From Vibrio sp. SCSIO 43137 (GTDB lineage: Bacteria > Pseudomonadota > Gammaproteobacteria > Enterobacterales > Vibrionaceae): 64,000 bases of DNA. The stretch's first letter is position 1, and every line of letters starts with the position of its first letter. The position numbers and the translations under genes are program-made. The notes beneath the pieces were generated by a model. That model made no database searches and was not told the DNA's origin. It saw only the letters and a program-made list of their open reading frames with translations. Shown here in pieces: positions 28,071-37,099 of this stretch. Where the stretch lies: positions 2,542,001 through 2,606,000 of the forward strand of contig NZ_CP116383.1 of assembly GCF_028201475.1 (NCBI RefSeq), given 5' to 3'.

Positions 28071-28274
28071 ATGAAGATATATGACTGCTGCACTCTGGTT
28101 CGTGAACTGTATGCACAAATCGGCAGTGGCGACCAAGGCTATATTCCTCAGGCTATAACCTGTGCCCTTAAAGCACTGAATGATATTGCTGCAGACGAAA
28201 GCCTGCCAATGGAAGTCCGTGAAAAAGCCGCTTTTGCTGCCGCAAACCTGCTTATTTCTGACTTCGAGGATTAA
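28071..28274 (+). CDS. yaeP: YaeP (UPF0253) family protein
   Basis: A small cytoplasmic protein of 67 residues with the family's conserved start [20 protein letters not shown] and the helix-rich [15 protein letters not shown]. The function is unknown. The stop overlaps the first possible ATG of the next small gene, and the two should be co-transcribed. E. coli yaeP also lies in the region of proS and yaeB. Confidence 0.88.
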   Translation: MKIYDCCTLVRELYAQIGSGDQGYIPQAITCALKALNDIAADESLPMEVREKAAFAAANLLISDFED

Positions 28275-28276
28275 TG

Positions 28277-28468
28277 ATGGATTTGTCCAAATTTGAAAGC
28301 ATGGATCCTGTAATGCTGATGAGCATTGTAAATCTGAAATTGCGTGACGATTTCAGCGGTGATCTTGATGAGCTAGTAAAGTTTTTTGATATCGACCGTG
28401 CAGCATTAGAAGCCAAGCTGGCAACGGCCGGTTTTGAGTTTTTGCCTGAAGCCAAGCAGTTTCGCTAA
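28277..28468 (+). CDS. DUF4250-like small protein
   Basis: A 63-residue acidic, helical protein (FESMDPVMLMSIVNLKLRDDF, LVKFFDIDRAALEAKL), resembling DUF4250 proteins of unknown function. There are two adjacent starts; I prefer ATG 28277 because GAGGA at 28266 lies 6 nt upstream, whereas ATG 28274 is only 3 nt away. It is coupled to yaeP and followed by a strong terminator. Confidence 0.8.
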   Translation: MDLSKFESMDPVMLMSIVNLKLRDDFSGDLDELVKFFDIDRAALEAKLATAGFEFLPEAKQFR

Positions 28469-28483
28469 AACTGTATTGTGAAC

Positions 28484-28522
28484 ACAGAGAGGCCGGTAAT
28501 TTCTACCGGCCTCTCTGTTTTT
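28484..28522. terminator. Terminator after the yaeP pair
   Basis: Perfect 15-bp stem ACAGAGAGGCCGGTA / TACCGGCCTCTCTGT with a 5-nt loop, then TTTTTA. It lies between convergent genes and may also serve the minus-strand YggN-like gene. Confidence 0.92.
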
Positions 28523-28589
28523 ATATTGAGCTAAAAGCTGCACTGTGCTTCTGTAATTCAGGCTGGCATCGATAAGCAAACCCTCTGCG

Positions 28590-29342
28590 TCAGATTAAAA
28601 ATACCTTATAGTCTTTCAGTTCAGGTATTTTCTCGTGCAACATTTTTTCCTCTTCTGCTACTTTTTCAAGGTCATCGCAGTACTGTTGTGCGTCTTTCTT
28701 TATCTCTTTTGACTCACTTTGCAGTTTAGTATCAAGGTTAGACTGTAGCTCAACCAACTTGTTTTTCAGTTCAGTAAGGTTAATTCCGCCTTCTCCTTTC
28801 ATCTGTTCAGAAAGGGCGTTAAACGCGCTGGAAAAAAACTCGGCATTAAAGGTGGATTTAGCGTCTTCAAAGTCCTGCTTCCAGTTACTGATGGCATCAC
28901 TGAATGCGGCTTCCTGAAGGACAAAATCATTACCTTTCTGATAGCGTTTCTCCAGCTTACCGAAAAACGCTTCCAGAGCTTGTTTTACACTATTAAATGC
29001 CTCTGAGTTATTAAAGCTCACAGCAAGATCATCCAGCAGGGATTTAGCCAGTTCCAGACTGTTTCTGGCAATTTCTTTTGCTCTCGGTAAGTATTCGTTC
29101 AAACTCTGACGATAAGCTTCTATCGCATCCCGCTGCACGGCATCGAGATCGATCTTCTCACCATTAATAAATAGATTATTATCTTTATCTATCAGGACTG
29201 AAGGGGCATCTTGCTGGTAGATCTCTACCTGAGCACCATCCAGATGAACTTCGTTTTGTATATCAACTTTACACTGATTCTGTATACCTGCCTGAGCATT
29301 CAGGCTAAATAGTAAAGCGAGCAATACGCCTGTCTTTTTCAT
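28590..29342 (-). CDS. YggN-like (DUF2884) periplasmic protein
   Basis: A 250-residue exported protein: signal peptide MKKTGVLLALLFSLNAQA with cleavage expected after residue 18. The mature part is highly charged and helical, with probable coiled-coil stretches (LSEQMKGEGGINLTELKNKLVELQSNL, QQYCDDLEKVAEEEKML). Two Cys (near residues 24 and 226) could pair. It resembles the DUF2884/YggN family of unknown function. It is a single gene on the minus strand, 70 bp downstream of the Gre-like gene. Confidence 0.82.
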   Translation of the reverse strand: MKKTGVLLALLFSLNAQAGIQNQCKVDIQNEVHLDGAQVEIYQQDAPSVLIDKDNNLFINGEKIDLDAVQRDAIEAYRQSLNEYLPRAKEIARNSLELAKSLLDDLAVSFNNSEAFNSVKQALEAFFGKLEKRYQKGNDFVLQEAAFSDAISNWKQDFEDAKSTFNAEFFSSAFNALSEQMKGEGGINLTELKNKLVELQSNLDTKLQSESKEIKKDAQQYCDDLEKVAEEEKMLHEKIPELKDYKVFLI

Positions 29343-29412
29343 AACTACCTCTTAACTGACCGCTTTTTATCCGAGCATATCAGCATTATCTGAATTTACC
29401 GTCAATATTAAG

Positions 29413-29895
29413 TCAATAAATCGTATCTATCTCAAACCAACTGCGTCTGCCGCCAAGTTCCAGCTCAACCTCATCACCAGCTTGTTTACCTATCAGAGCA
29501 GTTCCCAGCGGGGCTGAGGGAGTCACAATTGATATCTGTTTTCCCTGATATTCAAAACTGACACCTCCGGCACAAGGGCCGACAAAAAAACAACTCTGTT
29601 GATCTTCTTCATTCAGCAACACAACCAGACTACTCAGACCAACGCCGCTCACTTTAGTTGCATCTCTCATCACCAGCGCCTGATAATGACGAATATCCTC
29701 TTCACACTGTTTCACTCTCATTGCCTGCCCGTGAGCCAGATAAGAGGCTTCCAGTGCCAGCGTGTCATATTTATGTTCAGGAATGGTTTCTTCATCCGTT
29801 GCCGCATCAATAGCGGTTTGCGTAGCATTAAGCGCTGTCTGATGAATCGTTTCCAGTTTATGCAATATAACCTGTTTTAGTTCTTGCTTGTTCAC
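29413..29895 (-). CDS. GreA/GreB-family transcription factor encoded with DinB
   Basis: A 160-residue protein with the Gre two-part layout. The short helical N-terminal region (1-75) carries an acidic tip ATDEETIPEHKYDTLALEASYLAHG, comparable to the GreA segment with HGDLKENAEY. The FKBP-like C-terminal domain has ISIVTPSAPLGTALIGKQAGDEVEL. It probably binds the RNA polymerase secondary channel; transcript cleavage is uncertain because the coiled coil looks short. The GTG start overlaps the dinB stop by 4 nt (GTGA) with no ribosome binding site of its own, so translation should depend on dinB and expression on the LexA box. Confidence 0.85.
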   Translation of the reverse strand: MNKQELKQVILHKLETIHQTALNATQTAIDAATDEETIPEHKYDTLALEASYLAHGQAMRVKQCEEDIRHYQALVMRDATKVSGVGLSSLVVLLNEEDQQSCFFVGPCAGGVSFEYQGKQISIVTPSAPLGTALIGKQAGDEVELELGGRRSWFEIDTIY

Positions 29896-30968
29896 GTCAA
29901 TTTAAAGCTCAGTTGTCTGTTTTGATCATCCGGCTTAAGCATCACGCTTAATCCCAGCAAACGAATCTCCCTCCCCTTCTGCCTTTTAAGGATATCGCGA
30001 AGAAGAACCTTAAAGTCTTCCAGCTCTAGCTCACTATGCAGATGTTCAATAGTTGTCTGCTGAAAATCGGCAAACTTCAGCTTTATGCCCTGCTTGATAA
30101 TGGCGTTGTTTGGGTCTGCTTTTTTCAGCCTCTGCTCTAACTCCGGATAAAGCTTGTCACATATCACCTGCCAGCACTCTTCGTAGCTGGAGATATTCTG
30201 GCTAAAGGTTCTTTCCACCCCTACAGACTTACGCTCCCGTTCTGTCTGTACCGTGCGGTTATCAATTCCCTGACTCTTCTTCCACAGAGAAGCCCCCAGA
30301 CGACCAAACTTTCTCAGTAACTCGCGGTAATCGCTGTTTTTTATATCCTCACAAACATAAAAACCGGCCTGATTCAGCTTCTCAAGGCTTACTTTACCGA
30401 CTCCTGGGATTTTACCTAAAGGCAGCTTATCAACCACCTTTTGTACATCCTGAGGAGGGATAACAAACATGCCGTCCGGCTTATTCATATCAGAGGCGAC
30501 TTTAGCAAGGAACTTGATGGGAGCCACTCCGGCTGAGGCAGTAAGGTTGAGTTCGGTACGAATATCGTTTCTGATTGCCTCTGCTATCAGGGTGGCAGAA
30601 CCTTTAAACTGACTGCTGTCAGTAACATCAAGGAAGGCTTCATCCAGTGACAGCGGCTCTATAATCTGAGTATAACGCTCGAAGATCTCCCTTATCTGAC
30701 GGGAAACAGACTTATAAACATGCATTCTTCCGGGCACCACAACTAACTGAGGACAGAGCTTAATCGCCTGCCCCGTCGGCATAGCTGAGCGAACACCAAA
30801 GGCTCTTGCCGCATAGTTACAGGTGCTGATCACTCCCCTTTGCCTTTCATGTCCGCCGACGGCGATGGGTTTATCACGATAGTCAGGGTTGTCTCTCATC
30901 TCAACAGCGGCATAAAAACAGTCCATATCAACATGGATTATTTTTCGCTGCTTTTGCTGATTATCCAT
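29892..30968 (-). CDS. dinB: DNA polymerase IV
   Basis: A Y-family translesion polymerase induced by DNA damage. Catalytic acids are in HVDMDCFYAAVEMRD (residues 12-26) and LSLDEAFLDVT; the helix-hairpin-helix GIPGVGKVSLEKL follows. The C terminus RQLSFKLT has a plausible beta-clamp-binding motif (QLSF). The length of 358 residues is normal. ATG 30968 lies 21 bp downstream of a perfect LexA box, and the next gene overlaps by 4 nt. Confidence 0.96.
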   Translation of the reverse strand: MDNQQKQRKIIHVDMDCFYAAVEMRDNPDYRDKPIAVGGHERQRGVISTCNYAARAFGVRSAMPTGQAIKLCPQLVVVPGRMHVYKSVSRQIREIFERYTQIIEPLSLDEAFLDVTDSSQFKGSATLIAEAIRNDIRTELNLTASAGVAPIKFLAKVASDMNKPDGMFVIPPQDVQKVVDKLPLGKIPGVGKVSLEKLNQAGFYVCEDIKNSDYRELLRKFGRLGASLWKKSQGIDNRTVQTERERKSVGVERTFSQNISSYEECWQVICDKLYPELEQRLKKADPNNAIIKQGIKLKFADFQQTTIEHLHSELELEDFKVLLRDILKRQKGREIRLLGLSVMLKPDDQNRQLSFKLT

Positions 30969-30989
30969 AGCGGTACAAAATACGTATAA

Positions 30990-31005
30990 CTGTATAGATA
31001 AACAG
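30990..31005. promoter_or_regulatory. LexA box (SOS operator) of dinB
   Basis: CTGTATAGATAAACAG fits the LexA consensus CTGT-N8-ACAG exactly, with an AT-rich centre, 21 bp upstream of the dinB start. Confidence 0.93.
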
Positions 31006-31107
31006 TATAACTCTTTTGTCCGGCTTTAACTATTAAATAGAAGGGTTGGGGAACGAGTGTCTGAAGCTAAGTTTCATAGAAGCATTGTTTAGCAATGCTA
31101 TTTTCGG

Positions 31108-31142
31108 CAATAAGTAACCGGAAACACGCCAGTTACTTATTG
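31108..31142. repeat. Strong inverted repeat between nqrM and dinB
   Basis: CAATAAGTAAC (31108-31118) pairs perfectly with GTTACTTATTG (31132-31142), and CGG/CCA extends the stem around a 7-nt loop. A second hairpin, AGCATTG / CAATGCT, is at 31081-31099. Neither is followed by a T tract, but together they probably mark the 3' end of the nqr transcript ahead of the SOS promoter. Confidence 0.7.
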
Positions 31143-31183
31143 AATATAACGATAGAGACAGCCTTTACCGGCTGCCCCGGTTA

Positions 31184-31438
31184 TCAGGCGATTCTATCCT
31201 TATCCCATTCAGCAAGCTTGGCTGCACGAGCCGCTGCTTTCTCTTCACGGGCTGCCGCTTTTGCTTCACGTCGCTTACGCGCATCACAAGGCTCTGGGCA
31301 GTTACATACCTTGTCGATACCTACCGAACCTAAACCACCACAGCTACCGCTGACAGATTTCTTCTGGAAAATGTAACCCACTGCCATGGCAGTGATAACC
31401 AATAAAAACACACCAAATGTGATAAGAAATGTACTCAC
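31184..31438 (-). CDS. nqrM: Na+-NQR maturation protein NqrM
   Basis: A small membrane protein needed to assemble Na+-NQR, probably delivering iron to the NqrD/E site (established for Vibrio NqrM). It has 84 residues: one N-terminal membrane helix (about 3-24), then four conserved Cys (33, 45, 47, 51) in SGSCGGLG and KVCNCPEPCD, and a basic, Ala-rich helical tail. It follows apbE on the same strand by 27 bp. Confidence 0.93.
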   Translation of the reverse strand: MSTFLITFGVFLLVITAMAVGYIFQKKSVSGSCGGLGSVGIDKVCNCPEPCDARKRREAKAAAREEKAAARAAKLAEWDKDRIA

Positions 31439-31465
31439 TTAAAAACCTTTATCCTATCTTTCTGT

Positions 31466-32500
31466 TTATTTCTTCAGGTACTTACTGAAAGCATCTGAAT
31501 AAACTTCTTTAAAGCCGTCAGCGGTTTTAACAACCATAAATACCGCAAGGCCTTGTTCGTTGGCAATTTTGATTCCTGTCTCTTCTCCAAGAACCATCAG
31601 ACCGGTTGCCAGACCATCAGCTGTCATACATGACGGATGCATCGCTGTTACAGAGACTACCTTATGATTAATCGGCTTGCCTGTTTCAGGATTGATAATA
31701 TGAGAATAACGAATACCGTCACGCTCAAAATAGTTACGATAATCACCTGATGTAGCTACCGCCATATCACCTGGTTCAATAATCTCCTGAATGGCACGCT
31801 CATTAACATCGGGCTTTTCAATGGCTATACGCCAGCCTGTGCCTTCACGGTTCTTGCCTTTCAGACGGATTTCACCGCCGATTTCGACCATATAATCGCT
31901 GATGCCCTGAGACTCAATATAGTCTGCTACCACATCAACGCCCCAGCCTTTAGCAATCGTTGAAAGATCAACGTAAAGGTCGGGAATATCTTTGCTTAGG
32001 CTGGTATCAGTTACATTCAGGTGCTGAATACCAACATTCGCGCGACGTGCCGCCAGCTCTTCATCAGTCGGAACCACTTCAGGCCTTGCTTCTGGGCCAA
32101 ATCCCCAAAGGTTCACCAGTGGACCAACCGTCACATCCAGTGCACCAAGTGTCAGTTCATTTAGGCGTATCGCTTCATTAACAACTAAAGCAGTCTCTTT
32201 TGAGACAGTAAACGCATCTGACCCCTTATACTGATTAAAGCGGCTTAGTTCAGACGTTTTTCGATAAGTCGACATCTGATCGTTTACCTGCTCAAGCAGT
32301 CGGTCAATCTCTTTCTGCAGAGTTTCACCGGAAGGAACACCTTTCGCTTCAATAAACTTAACGTTATAGGTGGTTCCCATGGTCGGGCCGGTTAAATGTA
32401 TCTGCTCTCGGGTTTCACTACATGCGCTAACCAGCACAAGAGTAAAAATAGCAAATATCAGAGTTTTCATTTGCTTAGTAAATGCAGAGCTAGGCTTCAT
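31466..32500 (-). CDS. apbE: FAD:protein FMN transferase ApbE
   Basis: A periplasm-facing lipoprotein that attaches FMN covalently to Thr in NqrB and NqrC. The lipobox LVSAC gives lipid Cys27. ApbE motifs seen are LTGPTMGTTYNVKFIE, YVDLSTIAKGWGVDVVADYIE, EIGGEIRLKG and HPSCMTADGLATGLMV. The length is 344 residues. AAGGAG lies upstream of ATG 32500. It sits 95 bp after nqrF with a terminator-like hairpin in between, so its expression may be tuned down relative to nqr. Confidence 0.95.
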   Translation of the reverse strand: MKPSSAFTKQMKTLIFAIFTLVLVSACSETREQIHLTGPTMGTTYNVKFIEAKGVPSGETLQKEIDRLLEQVNDQMSTYRKTSELSRFNQYKGSDAFTVSKETALVVNEAIRLNELTLGALDVTVGPLVNLWGFGPEARPEVVPTDEELAARRANVGIQHLNVTDTSLSKDIPDLYVDLSTIAKGWGVDVVADYIESQGISDYMVEIGGEIRLKGKNREGTGWRIAIEKPDVNERAIQEIIEPGDMAVATSGDYRNYFERDGIRYSHIINPETGKPINHKVVSVTAMHPSCMTADGLATGLMVLGEETGIKIANEQGLAVFMVVKTADGFKEVYSDAFSKYLKK

Positions 32501-32539
32501 CGCCCTCTCCTTTTTGTTATTTAAGCTAGTATTTTAAAA

Positions 32540-32570
32540 ACAAATGGCTGACTCATAAGAGCCAGCCACA
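32540..32570 (-). terminator. Terminator-like hairpin between nqrF and apbE
   Basis: On the minus strand TGGCTGGCTC / GAGTCAGCCA forms a stem with one mismatch and a 4-nt loop, followed by TTTGTTTTT. It lies about 27 nt after the nqrF stop and would be a partial terminator inside the nqr-apbE-nqrM unit. Confidence 0.6.
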
Positions 32571-32595
32571 ATCGTTTTACTTACTCAGGTGATGC

Positions 32596-33822
32596 TTAAC
32601 CACCGAAGTCATCAAGCAGGATGTTCTCATCCTCAACACCAAGATCTTTCAGCATGCCGATAACAGCTGCGTTCATCATTGGTGGACCACACATGTAGTA
32701 TTCACAATCTTCAGGTGCTTCATGATCTTTCAGGTAGTTTTCATAAATCACATTGTGAATAAAGCCAGTGTAACCATCCCAGTTATCTTCCGGTAATGGA
32801 TCTGACAGTGCTACATGCCACTCGAAGTTGTCGTTGTCCGCTGCCAGCTTATCGAAATCTTCAATATAGAACATTTCACGCTTAGAACGGGCACCGTACC
32901 AGTAAGTCATCTTACGCTTAGACTGTAGACGAAGCAGCTGGTCAAAGATATGAGAACGCATCGGAGCCATACCTGCACCACCACCGATAAATACCATTTC
33001 GTTATCCGTCTCTTTAGCGAAGAACTCACCAAACGGACCAGAAATAGTACACTTATCGCCCGGCTTAAGTGACCAGATGTAAGAAGACATAACGCCCGGA
33101 GGAGCATCCGGCGCATTTGGCGGCGGAGTTGCAATACGTACGTTAAGCTTGATCAGACCTTTCTCTTCAGGGTATGAAGCCATTGAGTAAGCACGGATTG
33201 AGTGCTCTTTTACAATAGACTCATAGCGGAACAGGTCGAACTTGTCCCAGTCTTCTCGGTACTCTTCAGGTACATCAAAGTCTGAGTACTTGATATGGTG
33301 AGGATCAGCTTCAATCTGAATATAACCACCGGCACGGAACGGTACTTCTTCCCCTTCAGGGATCTTAAGAACCAGTTCTTTAATGAAGGTTGCTTCGTTG
33401 TCGTTAGAAAGAACTTCACATTCCCACTTCTTAACACCAAAGATCTCTTCAGGTAGTTCGATGTCCATGTCTGTTTTCACAGCCACCTGACAAGCAAGAC
33501 GCTCGCCTTCACGCGCTTCACCTTTAGTGATGTGGTCAAGCTCAGTCGGCAGAATATCACCGCCACCAGCTTTCACTTTCACGCGGCACTGACCACATGA
33601 ACCACCACCACCACAGGCAGAAGATACGAAGATACCACTGCCCGCCATAGCGCCCAGTAGTTTGTCACCCGGAGAAGTAACGAAGCTCTTCTCTGGATCA
33701 CCATTTACGGTAATTGTAACGTCACCTGACGGTACCAGCTTAGATTTGGCTAACAGGATAATTAGCACAAGCGCCAGTACAATCACGGTAAACATCACTA
33801 CACCAAGAATAATGCTTTGCAT
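32596..33822 (-). CDS. nqrF: Na+-NQR subunit F (NADH dehydrogenase subunit)
   Basis: The electron entry subunit: oxidises NADH and passes electrons through FAD to a 2Fe-2S centre. One N-terminal membrane helix (about 3-25) is followed by a ferredoxin domain with the cluster ligands Cys70, Cys76, Cys79 and Cys111, and by a ferredoxin-reductase-like domain with RAYSMAS (FAD) and [12 protein letters not shown] (NADH). The length is 408 residues, as in V. cholerae. It is the last gene of nqrABCDEF. Confidence 0.98.
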   Translation of the reverse strand: MQSIILGVVMFTVIVLALVLIILLAKSKLVPSGDVTITVNGDPEKSFVTSPGDKLLGAMAGSGIFVSSACGGGGSCGQCRVKVKAGGGDILPTELDHITKGEAREGERLACQVAVKTDMDIELPEEIFGVKKWECEVLSNDNEATFIKELVLKIPEGEEVPFRAGGYIQIEADPHHIKYSDFDVPEEYREDWDKFDLFRYESIVKEHSIRAYSMASYPEEKGLIKLNVRIATPPPNAPDAPPGVMSSYIWSLKPGDKCTISGPFGEFFAKETDNEMVFIGGGAGMAPMRSHIFDQLLRLQSKRKMTYWYGARSKREMFYIEDFDKLAADNDNFEWHVALSDPLPEDNWDGYTGFIHNVIYENYLKDHEAPEDCEYYMCGPPMMNAAVIGMLKDLGVEDENILLDDFGG

Positions 33823-33857
33823 TGACTATTCCTTATTAATTGTGTCGTTTACCCGAC

Positions 33858-34454
33858 TTACAGTTGAACACCAGAGAAAGACATAAAGCCTAACGCCATC
33901 AGACCAGTAGTGATAAAGGTAATACCCAGACCACGCAGACCCGGAGGTACGTCAGCATATTTCATCTTTTCACGAATACCTGCCAGAGCAACAATCGCCA
34001 GCATCCAACCTACACCTGATCCAAATCCGTATACAACAGACTCAGCAAAGTTGTAGTCACGCTGAACCATGAAAGATACACCACCGAAGATGGCACAGTT
34101 CACGGTAATCAGCGGCAGGAAAATACCCAATGCGTTGTATAGAGGCGGGAAGAAACGGTCAAGAACCATCTCAAGAATCTGTACTAACGCTGCAATTACA
34201 CCGATAAAGGTAATAAAGTTCAGGAAGCTAAGATCCACACCAGCAACAATCGCGCTGTCTTTAAGAACCAGGTTATACAGCAGGTTGTTCACCGGTACTG
34301 CAATGGTCAGTACTACGATTACCGCAACACCAAGACCAAACGAGGTTTTTACTTTCTTCGATACCGCAAGGAATGTACACATACCCAGGAAGAAAGATAA
34401 TGCCAGGTTTTCGATAAAGATCGATTTAACCAGCAAGCTAATATAATGTTCCAT
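33858..34454 (-). CDS. nqrE: Na+-NQR subunit E
   Basis: A membrane subunit with six helices, homologous to NqrD and RnfA; together NqrD/E hold an iron centre inside the membrane. The 198-residue product has the family motifs [20 protein letters not shown] and [14 protein letters not shown], each with a conserved Cys. It lies 5 bp after nqrD. Confidence 0.97.
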   Translation of the reverse strand: MEHYISLLVKSIFIENLALSFFLGMCTFLAVSKKVKTSFGLGVAVIVVLTIAVPVNNLLYNLVLKDSAIVAGVDLSFLNFITFIGVIAALVQILEMVLDRFFPPLYNALGIFLPLITVNCAIFGGVSFMVQRDYNFAESVVYGFGSGVGWMLAIVALAGIREKMKYADVPPGLRGLGITFITTGLMALGFMSFSGVQL

Positions 34455-34459
34455 TACGC

Positions 34460-35095
34460 TTACTCCTTCGCTTCAATCTGTTCTGGTCGCAGGATACGGA
34501 TAACCCAAATCATGAAACCAATCAGGAAGAAGGCTGATGGTGCAAGAAGCATCATACCGTTTGGCTGATACCAGCCGCCTTCAGAAACGAGAGGAAGAAC
34601 CTCCATACCAAACAGTTTGCCTGAACCAAATAGTTCACGGAAGAAACCTACAGTAATCAGTACGAAACCGTAACCAAGACCGTTACCAATACCATCAATA
34701 AGAGACGGAAGTGGCTCAGATTTCATCGCATATGCTTCAGCACGACCCATTACAATACAGTTGGTTATAATCAGACCAACGAATACCGACAGCTGCTTAG
34801 AGATGTCGTACAGGAATGCTTTAAGCACCTGGTCTACCACGATTACCAATGAGGCGATAATCGCCATCTGTACGATGATACGTACACTGTTTGGAATGTG
34901 ATGACGGATAACAGAAACGAAGAAGTTCGAGAACGCTGTTACGAAAATAACCGCTAGCGTCATTACGAACGCTGTTTCCAGCTTAGTCGTTACCGCCAGA
35001 GCAGAACAGACACCCAATACCTGAAGGGCAATTGGGTTGTTATCCATTACCGGAGCAAGAAGGTGCTTTTTCATGTCTTTGATATCAGCTGACAT
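34460..35095 (-). CDS. nqrD: Na+-NQR subunit D
   Basis: A six-helix membrane subunit paired with NqrE. The 211-residue product shows [21 protein letters not shown] and [18 protein letters not shown], with Cys in equivalent positions to NqrE (iron-centre ligands). Its ATG overlaps the last base of nqrC, so translation is coupled. Confidence 0.97.
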   Translation of the reverse strand: MSADIKDMKKHLLAPVMDNNPIALQVLGVCSALAVTTKLETAFVMTLAVIFVTAFSNFFVSVIRHHIPNSVRIIVQMAIIASLVIVVDQVLKAFLYDISKQLSVFVGLIITNCIVMGRAEAYAMKSEPLPSLIDGIGNGLGYGFVLITVGFFRELFGSGKLFGMEVLPLVSEGGWYQPNGMMLLAPSAFFLIGFMIWVIRILRPEQIEAKE

Positions 35096-35865
35096 TATTT
35101 CAGTCCTCCATCGCGAACTTTAGCCAGGAATGGACCGAAGCCCTTATCACCCAACCAGAAATCAAACGTGTTTTGTACACCGTTTGCCGTCAGAGTTGCA
35201 CCAGACAGACCATCTACACCGTGCTCAGAACCTTCCGGAGCACCGCCTTTAACAATCTTGATTGCAGGTTTGTTATTGGTATCGAATAGTTTCTTACCAA
35301 CAAACTGTGCACGCCAGCGCGGGTTTTCAATCTCACCACCAAGTCCCGGGGTTTCGCCCTGCTCGTAGTAAGTGATACCAGCTACTGTGTTACCGTCTGT
35401 TTCAACTGCAACAAATGCATACATCATTGACCACAGGCCGTTACCGTGTACAGGCAAGATAACTTTAGAAACTTTATCGCCTTCTTTTACAAGGTAAACC
35501 AGACCTTCATTAGCACGACGAAGGATCTTAGCCTTATCATCATCTGCGGCCAGCTTGATTGAAGTTGATGGCTCTTTTGCTGCTTTGCGCTGATCGTAAG
35601 CAGCGGCATCCGCATCAACAAAGTCACCGGTTTTGAAGTCAACCAGACGAGGTTCAATGTACTCAGCGTACAGCTCAGGAATTGAGCCTTCTTTGTCTGC
35701 CAGACCAGCAACAGCAACGATATTGCTCTGCTTATCTAACAACGCATTTGCCTGTTGCTTATCGCGTAGGAATACTGCGGCTGCCGAAACGACAACTGAG
35801 CACACTAAACTCAATGCGATAACAACAAACAGCGTCTTCTTAATGCTATCGTTATTACTTGCCAT
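35095..35865 (-). CDS. nqrC: Na+-NQR subunit C (covalent FMN)
   Basis: A single-helix membrane subunit with a periplasmic domain that carries FMN on a Thr in the motif SGAT (Thr224 here), attached by ApbE. The length is 256 residues. The N-terminal anchor is at about 10-32. It overlaps the end of nqrB by 11 nt. Confidence 0.97.
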   Translation of the reverse strand: MASNNDSIKKTLFVVIALSLVCSVVVSAAAVFLRDKQQANALLDKQSNIVAVAGLADKEGSIPELYAEYIEPRLVDFKTGDFVDADAAAYDQRKAAKEPSTSIKLAADDDKAKILRRANEGLVYLVKEGDKVSKVILPVHGNGLWSMMYAFVAVETDGNTVAGITYYEQGETPGLGGEIENPRWRAQFVGKKLFDTNNKPAIKIVKGGAPEGSEHGVDGLSGATLTANGVQNTFDFWLGDKGFGPFLAKVRDGGLK

Positions 35866-37096
35866 AGCGTGCTAGCCTCCGTTTAACGTTTTTCTCAACC
35901 ACTACGTAGTCGAACAGCGGTGCAAACAGGTTAGCGAACAGAATTGCCAGCATCATACCTTCAGGGTATGCAGGGTTAACTACACGAACCAGAACACACA
36001 TCAGACCGATCAGAATACCGTAAGCCCATTTACCTTTGTCAGTGAATGAAGCAGATACAGGGTCGGTAGCCATAAAGAACATACCGAACGCAAAGCCACC
36101 CAGCACTAAGTGCCAGTGCCATGCCATCTGGAACATTGGGTTAGTATCAGAACCGATTACATTAAACAGGGTAGACGTAACAATCATACCGATCATTACA
36201 CCACCAATGATGCGCCATGAAGCAATGCCCATGTAAACAATCATTGCGGCACCAATCATTAGTGCAAGTGTAGAAACTTCACCGATTGAACCCGGGATAT
36301 TACCGATAAAGGCATCCATCCAGGTAATCGCTTCGCCTGTTACGTTGTTAATTAGTGCACCATTACCACCCGTTGCCCACTGGCTAAGTGCAGTTGCACC
36401 AGAGAAGCCATCAGCAGCTGTCCATACTACATCGCCTGAAATCTGTGCCGGATAAGCAAAGAACAGGAATGCACGGCCTGCAAGAGCAGGGTTAAGGAAG
36501 TTACGGCCGGTACCACCAAAGATCTCTTTAGCCACTACCACACCAAAGGTAATACCCAGGGCAGCCTGCCATAACGGCAGTGTCGGTGGCACAATAAGAG
36601 CAAACAGGATAGAGGTTACAAAGAAGCCTTCGTTCACTTCGTGCTTACGTACGATACAGAACAGAACTTCCCAGAAACCACCCACTGCAAATACAACGGC
36701 GTAGATAGGCAGGAAGTAGGTTGCACCAAGCAACATCATCGAGCCCCAGCCGGCATCACTACCCAGTGATCCGCCAAGTGCCTCAACAATCCAGTAATGC
36801 CAGTTACCTGAAATTACTTCTGCAAGCTGAGCACCTTCATAAAGGTGGTTCAGGGCAACAATGGCCTGATGACCAGAGTTATACATACCCCAGAACATAG
36901 CAGGGAATACAGCGAACCACACCATAATCATGATACGTTTCAGGTCAACGCTGTCACGAACGTGAGCGCTTCGCTGAGTAACGGTACCCGGTGTGTAGAA
37001 CAGAGTTGCGGTCGCTTCGTAAAGTGGATACCACTTTTCGTACTTACCGCCCGCTTCGAAATGCGGTTCTAAGTCCTCAATAATTTTCTTGAGCAT
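35855..37096 (-). CDS. nqrB: Na+-NQR subunit B (covalent FMN, Na+ channel subunit)
   Basis: The main membrane subunit and Na+ path of the pump; it binds riboflavin and a covalent FMN on the SGAT Thr (Thr235 here). The 413-residue product has about ten helices, with [22 protein letters not shown] and [13 protein letters not shown] clearly recognisable. It lies 3 bp after nqrA. Confidence 0.98.
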   Translation of the reverse strand: MLKKIIEDLEPHFEAGGKYEKWYPLYEATATLFYTPGTVTQRSAHVRDSVDLKRIMIMVWFAVFPAMFWGMYNSGHQAIVALNHLYEGAQLAEVISGNWHYWIVEALGGSLGSDAGWGSMMLLGATYFLPIYAVVFAVGGFWEVLFCIVRKHEVNEGFFVTSILFALIVPPTLPLWQAALGITFGVVVAKEIFGGTGRNFLNPALAGRAFLFFAYPAQISGDVVWTAADGFSGATALSQWATGGNGALINNVTGEAITWMDAFIGNIPGSIGEVSTLALMIGAAMIVYMGIASWRIIGGVMIGMIVTSTLFNVIGSDTNPMFQMAWHWHLVLGGFAFGMFFMATDPVSASFTDKGKWAYGILIGLMCVLVRVVNPAYPEGMMLAILFANLFAPLFDYVVVEKNVKRRLARYGK

Positions 37097-37099
37097 GGA

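Noticed and set aside
31095..31376. Plus-strand ORF opposite nqrM
   Set aside because: Low-complexity Ala/Ser/Arg sequence is the shadow of the nqrM Ala/Arg-rich tail; nqrM has the four conserved Cys.
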